DNA from: an uncultured Clostridia bacterium
Lineage (GTDB): Bacteria > Bacillota_A > Clostridia > Christensenellales > CAG-138
Direction of reading: 5' to 3'
Length of the DNA stretch: 11,129 nucleotides
Assembly: GCA_946623765.1 (NCBI GenBank)
Contig: CAMORL010000045.1
Span: 1 to 11,129 of the forward strand
Shown here piece after piece: positions 6,515 to 11,129 of the stretch. The first letter of the stretch is position 1. Every line of letters starts with the position of its first letter. The notes beneath the pieces are model-generated. The model saw only the letters and a program-made list of their open reading frames with translations, had not been told where the DNA came from and made no database searches. Both the position numbers and the translations under genes were made by a program.

Positions 6515-6544
6515 CGGATCGACGGGCGTTTGCCCGCCGATCCG
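6515..6544 (-). terminator. Strong hairpin after the 509-residue protein gene, no U-tract
   Basis: A 13-bp stem (6515-6527 with 6532-6544) closes a four-base loop, beginning nine nt past the stop at 6553. In minus-strand RNA the one odd pair is G-U, so the stem is unbroken; in plus-strand RNA it would be A-C, so the structure favours the minus transcript. No run of T follows, so it may be a weak terminator or a 3' stabilising hairpin that lets some transcription reach the glycosidase gene. Confidence 0.55.
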
Positions 6545-6552
6545 CAGGTTCC

Positions 6553-8082
6553 TCAGTTGCCTTCCGGACGCGGCTTCACATGCAGATCGCCGTCCCAGTC
6601 GCGGTATTCGGGAACGAACTTCTTGCCCGTCGCGGCGTTCACATAGACCGTGTCCGCGACCCAGCCGGTGTTGATGCCGACCCAGAAGAACTGATCGTTC
6701 GCGTAGTGTTCGGCATACTTCAGCACGTCGTTTTCAAAGCCGAGCTCGTAGACCGTGCCGTCCTCAAGATAAACGTCCATCGTGCAGTAGGCTCCGTCAT
6801 AAACCGCGTTGACGTCGACATTTTTCACAGCCTTGCCGTGCGCGTCGCCGCTGTCATCAAAGATCCCGAGCTTGGTGAACAGCTCCTCGCCGATCAGCCT
6901 TGCGACCGCCTCGTATTCCGCGCCGCCCATCTGCTCATACGGGATCGCCGAAAGGTCCTTGCACGGGATGCTGCAGTCCAGCCGGATCACGTCGCGCGAA
7001 TACGCCGACACCGTCATTTCGAAGCCCGCGCTCTTGATCACCCAGCAGTCCTCGCGCGCGCCGCTTTCGTCGCGGTAGAAGGTTGCTTTGAAGTCTCCCT
7101 GCTTTTTGGCTTCTTCTCCCATAAGCTGATTATAGAGACGTGTCGTTCGGATAATGATCTTATCGCCCGGCAGCATCTGATCGAACGGAAGCTTCGGCGC
7201 TTCCGCTTCAACGAAGTTTCTCGGATATGCCGGCGTTTCGTAGTCGATCTGGATGTCTGCAAGGAAATATTCGCATTCCAGCATCGCCTGCTGGCTCGGA
7301 TAGACCGCAAACTGCCAAAGCCGATCGCCGCAGTACGAGAACGCAAGGCATTCGTCCGTTTCGGTCGTGAGCATGTAGACGCCCTCATGCATCCAATCAT
7401 TGTTGTTATCACGGTACAGCACCGCTGCCTGATAGCCGAGCTTTTTCGCAAGCCGCAGCGCGTCCTTTTCGCGGTCGAGCGTAACGGTTCCCGGATACGT
7501 CAGAAGATCGGCGCAGAGCACCTTCCAGGTCGTCTCGGAAAACGATACGATGTAGTTTCCCGCAGGATCGGTCACGCGGAGAACGGTATCGCGGTCACCG
7601 TTCTTGTCGGTATACACGACCACGCTCGCATCTTTGAGCGGGTAGCCTGTCAGCGTCTCGTACGACTGTTCGAACACGAGCTCCGTAAATTGCTTTGCCG
7701 CATCTTTTGCAAGCTCTTCCTGCTCCTGACTCGGTCTCGATGCATCCCAGATCATCAGGTTTTCCGCAGGGCAGTTGCTTGTCCGAACGGGGATCACATA
7801 GTCCCTGCGCCTCTGCACTTCCTCTGTGATGCTCCTCACCATGTCCGGGGAGAGCTTCGTTTCCTGCGGCGTGGGCGTGGGAACGGGCATTTTGTCCGGC
7901 GTTTCGTTATCTTCGGTCTCCTTGTTCGCTTCCTCCTTCGCCTCCGCGACGGTTTTGAACGAGCTGCCGCTCTTGGACAGATTGATTACGCCGCCGAGCA
8001 GAAGTCCGGAAAAAATCCCGAGAACCAGTACGCCGCTGAGCGCAATCACCAGAATCTTGTGTTTTGTGAAAAATGTTTTCAT
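6553..8082 (-). CDS. Membrane-anchored extracellular protein of unknown function, probable target of the adjacent two-component system
   Basis: The protein has 509 residues. The N-terminus MKTFFTKHK precedes one membrane segment (about 10-34) with no lipobox, so it is a signal-anchored protein facing out. An acidic and Thr/Pro linker (about 44-76, including PTPTPQ) leads to a large mixed alpha/beta region. That region has nine cysteines (104, 190, 245, 251, 270, 346, 370, 374, 433), which could form disulfides outside the cell. I recognise no enzyme motif. Two stretches (about 120-280 and 305-480) have similar strand-rich patterns ending in charged helices and may be diverged copies; this is a weak impression. 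The start has AGGAGG at 8092-8097, nine bases upstream. A five-unit box array and an extended -10 precede it, right after the kinase gene. One anchor plus a PepSY-like layout recalls the WalH/WalI helpers of WalK, by analogy only. Confidence 0.78.
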   Translation of the reverse strand: MKTFFTKHKILVIALSGVLVLGIFSGLLLGGVINLSKSGSSFKTVAEAKEEANKETEDNETPDKMPVPTPTPQETKLSPDMVRSITEEVQRRRDYVIPVRTSNCPAENLMIWDASRPSQEQEELAKDAAKQFTELVFEQSYETLTGYPLKDASVVVYTDKNGDRDTVLRVTDPAGNYIVSFSETTWKVLCADLLTYPGTVTLDREKDALRLAKKLGYQAAVLYRDNNNDWMHEGVYMLTTETDECLAFSYCGDRLWQFAVYPSQQAMLECEYFLADIQIDYETPAYPRNFVEAEAPKLPFDQMLPGDKIIIRTTRLYNQLMGEEAKKQGDFKATFYRDESGAREDCWVIKSAGFEMTVSAYSRDVIRLDCSIPCKDLSAIPYEQMGGAEYEAVARLIGEELFTKLGIFDDSGDAHGKAVKNVDVNAVYDGAYCTMDVYLEDGTVYELGFENDVLKYAEHYANDQFFWVGINTGWVADTVYVNAATGKKFVPEYRDWDGDLHVKPRPEGN

Positions 8083-8109
8083 GGCTGTTTGCCTCCTTTC
8101 TGCGATTCG

Positions 8110-8118
8110 ATCGTAGCA
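8110..8118 (-). promoter_or_regulatory. Extended -10 promoter of the 509-residue protein gene
   Basis: TGC-TACGAT on the minus strand (TG 8117-8118, hexamer 8110-8115). The -35 region is taken by the phased boxes instead of a consensus hexamer, as in promoters activated by PhoB-type regulators. Transcription would begin near 8103, giving a leader of about 20 nt that contains the AGGAGG. Confidence 0.55.
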
Positions 8119-8124
8119 TGGAAC

Positions 8125-8174
8125 ATGTAACGGAGTCATCACAGACTTGTCACGAGGTTGTAAAATCCTTGTCG
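8125..8174. promoter_or_regulatory. Array of 11-bp-phased TTGTNA boxes, candidate response-regulator operator
   Basis: Hexamers ATGTAA (8125), TCATCA (8136), TTGTCA (8147), TTGTAA (8158) and TTGTCG (8169) are each separated by exactly 5 bp. In the offset frame these are TGTAAC, TGTCAC, TGTAAA and so on, close to the WalR/VicR consensus TGTWAH-N5-TGTWAH and to PhoB/PhoP direct repeats. The last box is 9 nt from the -10 hexamer. Box 8136 is the weakest. Confidence 0.65.
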
Positions 8175-8187
8175 GAAGCAGATGCGT

Positions 8188-9321
8188 TTACAGATCCTGC
8201 GCACCTTTTTGTCCGAAGACGACCGCTGCGGTCGTCCCCTCGCCCTCTTTGGACGTATAGGTCAGCACGGCGTGATGCATCGCGGCGATCTCGTGACACA
8301 GCGGCACGCCGAGTCCGCTTCGGATGCTCGGGTTCTTTGCGCGCGAAGGATCATTGACGTAATGGAGCTGCTTCTCCGTCATGCCGCTGCCCTTGTCGAT
8401 GATCTCGATCACCCCGGGGATTGCTTTCATCCGCACGGGGCTGCCGGGGGCGGACGCTTTCACCGCGTTGCCGATCAGATTGCCGAGGAGGCTCAGCAGC
8501 AGCGCACGATCGGCGGTCAGCGCATCCCATCCGATCTCCGTTTCCAGCGTCGGATAGGTCCGTTTCAGATGCGCGGCGAGCTCGCCGAGCTTCACGCGCT
8601 CGGGACGAAATACGTTCTTCCGCGTGTCCGCCATCGTCAGAAGCGTCTGAGAGATCTCGGACAGGCGTTCACTCTCGGTCACGATATAGCTTGCCGCCGT
8701 ATGCTGCTGCTCCGGCGTGAGCTTTGCGCGCTCCAAAAGCTCGCCGTAGCCGCGGATGACGGTCAGCGGCGTCCTTAGTTCATGCGCAAGCCGTTCGACC
8801 GGACGGTTGATCCGGTCTTCGAGGACATACAGTGCAGCGGAAATGCCCCCAGCAAGCGCCGTGCAAAGAAACACCGCACCGATCGCCTGCCAGATCAGCC
8901 TGTGCAGCACGTCGGTCATGTCCAGTCCGTAATGCAGCCACACGCCGTCGGACAGCCGGTCCGCGATTGTCAGTACGGTACGCCCGTTTTGACCGACCCA
9001 CTGCATTCTGCCCGTCTTGATGACCGGCGGAACCGGTTCGATCGCGACCCATGTCTCGTCGCCGCATCCCAATGCAAACGTTGCGCCGCCGCTGTCATAT
9101 ACGGCAAACCCGCGCGCATACACGGGACGCTGCCGTACGGGTGATTTTTCAAACAAACCCTCGATCGCAAGCGCAAGCGCTTTTTCCTCGCCGAGCGCGC
9201 GCGCCTCCGCCGATCGGATCGTCATGCGAATATTCGGCAGCAGCAAACAGAGCATGCTCGCATACAGCACCGCCGCAACGAGCAGGACGGTCAGAAGATA
9301 GCTTTTTTGTCTGAGTTTCAC
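8188..9321 (-). CDS. Sensor histidine kinase of an OmpR-type two-component system
   Basis: The protein has 377 residues. Two membrane segments (about 8-30 and 143-165) enclose an extracellular sensor region of about 110 residues with no recognised domain. The HisKA dimerisation helix carries the phospho-acceptor His180 in HELRTPLTVIRGY. The ATPase part has an N-box (NLIGNAVKA, Asn281 and Asn285), G1 box DKGSGM (Asp309) and G2 box GLG (336-338). Only about 15 residues separate the second membrane helix from His180, so there is no room for a HAMP domain. The GTG start at 9321 has AGGAG five bases upstream and overlaps the regulator's TGA as GTGA, so the two are co-translated. It would phosphorylate the regulator upstream in the operon. 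The signal is unknown; the neighbours suggest cell-envelope state. Confidence 0.93.
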   Translation of the reverse strand: MKLRQKSYLLTVLLVAAVLYASMLCLLLPNIRMTIRSAEARALGEEKALALAIEGLFEKSPVRQRPVYARGFAVYDSGGATFALGCGDETWVAIEPVPPVIKTGRMQWVGQNGRTVLTIADRLSDGVWLHYGLDMTDVLHRLIWQAIGAVFLCTALAGGISAALYVLEDRINRPVERLAHELRTPLTVIRGYGELLERAKLTPEQQHTAASYIVTESERLSEISQTLLTMADTRKNVFRPERVKLGELAAHLKRTYPTLETEIGWDALTADRALLLSLLGNLIGNAVKASAPGSPVRMKAIPGVIEIIDKGSGMTEKQLHYVNDPSRAKNPSIRSGLGVPLCHEIAAMHHAVLTYTSKEGEGTTAAVVFGQKGAQDL

Positions 9322-9971
9322 GGCGTCTCCTCGAACCGGTATCCGAGCTTGTACACGGTCTTGATCCGGTCGTCAAGACCGAGTTTTTTGCGAACGCGCT
9401 GCACATGCACGTCGACCGTGCGCGTTTCGCCCATAAACGAAATGTCCCATGCCTCGCGCATCAGCTTTTGCCGCGACAGCGCAATGTTGCGGTTTTTGAC
9501 AAGCGTTTCCAAAAGTGCGTATTCCTGCATCGTGAGTTCAACCGGAACGCCGCCCTTCGTCACCGTCTTTGCCTCGAAGTCAATGTCGATATCGTCGATG
9601 CGGTAATGCTTCTCGCTCTTGTGCGTGCGGCGCAAAACCGCCTCCACGCGCAATAAAAGCTCCGTCATCTCAAACGGCTTCACGATATAGTCGTCCGCGC
9701 CGCGTTCGAAGCCCTTGACCTTGTCCGCGGTTTCGCCGAGCGCCGTCAGAAAGATTGCCGGCGTCCCCCTGAGTTTTTCATAGACCGTGAAGCCGTCCGT
9801 GTCCGGCAGCATCACGTCGATGATCATAAGGTCGATCGGCTGAATCGACGCCGCCTTCAGCGCTTCCCCGCCGGTGAACGTCTGGACCGTCGTGTGACCG
9901 ACCATGCTGAGATTCAGCGCAACGAGATCGTTGATCGCCTTTTCGTCCTCTAAAACAAGAATGCGTGCCAT
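9318..9971 (-). CDS. OmpR/PhoB-family response regulator
   Basis: The protein has 217 residues, normal for the family. The receiver domain (about 1-115) has the acidic pocket Glu8/Asp9/Glu10, phospho-acceptor Asp52 in MIIDVMLPDTDGF, Thr76 and Lys98 (VKPF). The C-terminal winged-helix DNA-binding domain (about 122-217) has TMQEYALLETL, the recognition-helix stretch TRTVDVHVQRVRKKL and the terminal hairpin TVYKLGYRF. It is a cytoplasmic transcription factor, phosphorylated by the adjacent kinase, and should bind direct repeats spaced about 11 bp. Such repeats occur upstream of its own gene and of the gene after the kinase. The start has a GGGAGG ribosome site close by. WalR, PhoP and related members are hard to tell apart from sequence alone, so no gene name is given. 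Confidence 0.95.
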   Translation of the reverse strand: MARILVLEDEKAINDLVALNLSMVGHTTVQTFTGGEALKAASIQPIDLMIIDVMLPDTDGFTVYEKLRGTPAIFLTALGETADKVKGFERGADDYIVKPFEMTELLLRVEAVLRRTHKSEKHYRIDDIDIDFEAKTVTKGGVPVELTMQEYALLETLVKNRNIALSRQKLMREAWDISFMGETRTVDVHVQRVRKKLGLDDRIKTVYKLGYRFEETP

Positions 9972-9989
9972 ATGCCCCTCCCATTCGGT

Positions 9990-9998
9990 ATTATACCA
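9990..9998 (-). promoter_or_regulatory. Extended -10 promoter of the response regulator/kinase operon
   Basis: TGG-TATAAT with a perfect hexamer (9990-9995) lies 18 bp before the start codon. There is no consensus -35 at 17 bp; the phased boxes occupy that place. Transcription should start near 9984, giving a very short leader of about 13 nt. Confidence 0.72.
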
Positions 9999-10004
9999 GA
10001 TTCA

Positions 10005-10022
10005 TTGTAACAGAGTTGTAAA
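10005..10022. promoter_or_regulatory. WalR/PhoB-like box pair in front of the two-component operon
   Basis: TTGTAA at 10005-10010 and TTGTAA at 10016-10021 are 11 bp apart. Read as TGTAAC-N5-TGTAAA (10006-10022) the site matches the published WalR/VicR consensus TGTWAH-N5-TGTWAH at every position. The nearer box is 9 nt from the -10, the same spacing as at the 509-residue protein gene, which points to positive autoregulation. Confidence 0.68.
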
Positions 10023-10071
10023 AAACCTGCGGAATCCCGTGATCCGTACAAAAACAGTCTAACACCGGGAT

Positions 10072-10119
10072 TTGTCGAAACTGCAACAAAATTGTCACAT
10101 AGTTGTTGCAGACTTGTAA
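10072..10119. promoter_or_regulatory. Distal cluster of phased TTGTNA boxes
   Basis: TTGTCA (10092), TTGTTG (10103) and TTGTAA (10114) are exactly 11 bp apart; a further TTGTCG lies at 10072, out of phase (20 bp). The cluster is about 75 bp upstream of the promoter-proximal pair and in the same orientation. A weak extended -10 on the minus strand (TGT-TAGACT, 10056-10064) lies next to the 10072 box and might be a second promoter. The rest of the 9972-10184 intergenic stretch holds no gene that I can support. Confidence 0.5.
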
Positions 10120-10184
10120 AACCGCATCAAAACCGTTCTATACAATAAGACGCGTGAAACAGCGAAAATGTTGCATTTTTTCCG

Positions 10185-10211
10185 AAAAAAAGAAGACCCC
10201 GAGGGGTCTTC
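10185..10211 (-). terminator. Intrinsic terminator of proS
   Basis: GAAGACCCC (10192-10200) pairs perfectly with GGGGTCTTC (10203-10211), 19 bp after the proS stop. On the minus strand a run of seven T (10185-10191) follows. On the plus strand no T-run follows, so it works in the proS direction and insulates the two-component operon from readthrough. Confidence 0.9.
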
Positions 10212-10230
10212 CCGTTGAAAAAGCCGGTTT

Positions 10231-11129
10231 TCAGATGCGTTCCGGCACCTTGGCGTTGACGTCGGCGATCATCTCCTTGATCTTCGCTTCAACGGTCTCG
10301 GCGGCGGTGTCGATCGCGATATCAGTGCGGAAGGACTTGTCCCGCGCGGAAAGCTCGAACGCGTTTCTCGAAAGCGTCTTCGGCGAAATGACCACACGGA
10401 CGGGTGCGGCAAGCAGATCCGCATCGGAGAACATAACGCCTGCGGAAACGGGACGGTCGTCGAAAAGCACTTCGACGCCTGCGTCCTCCAGTTCCCGATA
10501 GAGCTTTTCAGCCGCCTTGCGCACGTCCTCGTTGTCGATTCTCAGCGCACAGATTTCCACCTGCCAGGGCGCAATCGTAATCGGCCAGATGGGACCGTAA
10601 TCGTCGTGATGCGCCTCGCACACGGACGCGATGAGACGTCCGACGCCGATGCCGTAGCAGCCCATGATCGGGTTTTTGCGCTCGCCGTTTTCCGCGTCGT
10701 AGGTCATGCCCATCGCCTCGGTATAGCGTTTGCCGAGCTGGAAGATGTTGCCGACCTCGATGCCGCGGCGTACCTTCAGGCTGTGGCGTCCGCAATTCGG
10801 GCAGACGCCGCCTTCAACGGCTTTGCAAAGATCGAGATATTCGGTATTCTCCGGCAGATCGCGCGCGGGCGTAAAGCCGGACAGATGGTATTCGGGCTTG
10901 TTTGCGCCGCAGACGAGGTTCGTTGCGCCGACCAGCGAACGGTCGAACAGCACGGTCGCATTCGTCTTGAGGTTGACCGGTCCGATATTGCCCGCGGAAA
11001 GATTCGCGTTCTCGATGTCGACCGCCGGATGAATTTCCGCTTTGAGATAATTCGTGAGCTTGGTCTCGTTGACTTCTTTGTCGCCGCGCACGAAGATCAG
11101 CACGTAGGAATCGTCCGCGTTGCGCTGAT
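10231..11129 (-). CDS. proS: Prolyl-tRNA synthetase, bacterial type, C-terminal part (partial)
   Basis: The last 298 residues of the gene are present; the N-terminal catalytic half lies beyond the right edge, and the frame is open to the window end. ProS charges tRNA(Pro) with proline in the cytoplasm. The piece starts in the YbaK-like editing insert typical of bacterial ProRS (VRGDKEVNETKL). It then has a Cys-containing segment (CPNCG), RRGIEVGNIFQLGKRYTEAM, and class II motif 3 (MGCYGIGVGRLIA), which completes the aminoacylation site. The anticodon-binding domain begins at PIWPITIAPWQVEI and ends at VPERI before a TGA stop. The final length is normal for this end of the family. It is a housekeeping gene, transcribed separately from what follows because of the strong terminator. 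Confidence 0.96.
   Translation of the reverse strand, partial: QRNADDSYVLIFVRGDKEVNETKLTNYLKAEIHPAVDIENANLSAGNIGPVNLKTNATVLFDRSLVGATNLVCGANKPEYHLSGFTPARDLPENTEYLDLCKAVEGGVCPNCGRHSLKVRRGIEVGNIFQLGKRYTEAMGMTYDAENGERKNPIMGCYGIGVGRLIASVCEAHHDDYGPIWPITIAPWQVEICALRIDNEDVRKAAEKLYRELEDAGVEVLFDDRPVSAGVMFSDADLLAAPVRVVISPKTLSRNAFELSARDKSFRTDIAIDTAAETVEAKIKEMIADVNAKVPERI

Noticed and set aside
5590..8130. Very long plus-strand open frame of 846 codons
   Set aside because: It spans two minus-strand genes and their intergenic region, has no recognisable domain, and is rich in Arg, Val, Ile and His in the manner of an antisense frame in GC-rich DNA.
10103..10501. Plus-strand open frame starting in the proS downstream region
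   Set aside because: It crosses the proS terminator and then runs antisense to proS; no ribosome site and no protein-like composition.
1..11129. CRISPR array, insertion sequence, prophage, tRNA or rRNA
   Set aside because: No spaced palindromic repeats, transposase, integrase, terminal inverted repeats or tRNA-like cloverleaf was seen. The short tandem repeats are in-frame linker repeats inside coding sequence.

Overview
The window reads as the chromosome of a Gram-positive anaerobe of the class Clostridia (Bacillota), with GC content estimated by eye in the mid-fifties. The reasons are AGGAGG-type ribosome binding sites, Gram-positive style sigma-A promoters, several lipoproteins with short Lys-rich signal peptides, a bacterial-type prolyl-tRNA synthetase and extracellular glycan-degrading enzymes typical of gut or rumen Clostridia. 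The genus cannot be named from the sequence alone.

Layout. All genes except one run leftwards (minus strand). From the right: the 3' half of proS (10231-11129) ends at an intrinsic terminator. A long intergenic region (9972-10230) follows, with two clusters of 11-bp-phased TTGTNA boxes. Next comes an OmpR-family response regulator (9318-9971) and a histidine kinase (8188-9321), translationally coupled by a GTGA overlap. After a second array of the same boxes there is a 509-residue membrane-anchored extracellular protein of unknown function (6553-8082), and then a lipoprotein with a phosphodiester-glycosidase (NAGPA/DUF2233) domain (5362-6417). A bidirectional terminator at 5212-5241 separates this block from the only plus-strand gene, a GH13 alpha-amylase-type lipoprotein (3501-5195). 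Diverging from the amylase is a three-gene set on the minus strand: two small membrane proteins of unknown function (2897-3388 and 2080-2904) and a GH53 endo-beta-1,4-galactanase lipoprotein with an Ig-like domain and a probable CBM61-like module (321-2351). At the left edge is the start of another lipoprotein gene (1-122), perhaps the substrate-binding protein of a sugar ABC transporter.

How it may work. The left half looks like a polysaccharide-use locus: cell-surface lipoproteins cut galactan (GH53) and alpha-glucan (GH13), and a binding lipoprotein may capture the products. The right half looks like an envelope-sensing circuit. The promoters of the two-component operon and of the 509-residue protein share the same architecture: TGTWAH-type half-sites spaced 11 bp apart, with the nearest half-site exactly 9 nt from a TGn-extended -10 element. 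This half-site matches the published WalR/VicR consensus and is close to PhoB/PhoP boxes. The simplest reading is that the response regulator activates itself and the unknown extracellular protein, which may feed back on the kinase. The kinase appears to have no HAMP domain.

Other points worth checking are an apparent one-base frameshift just before the galactanase gene, a likely leaderless transcript with a 12-bp palindrome between the divergent galactanase and amylase units, and several hairpins without U-tracts.
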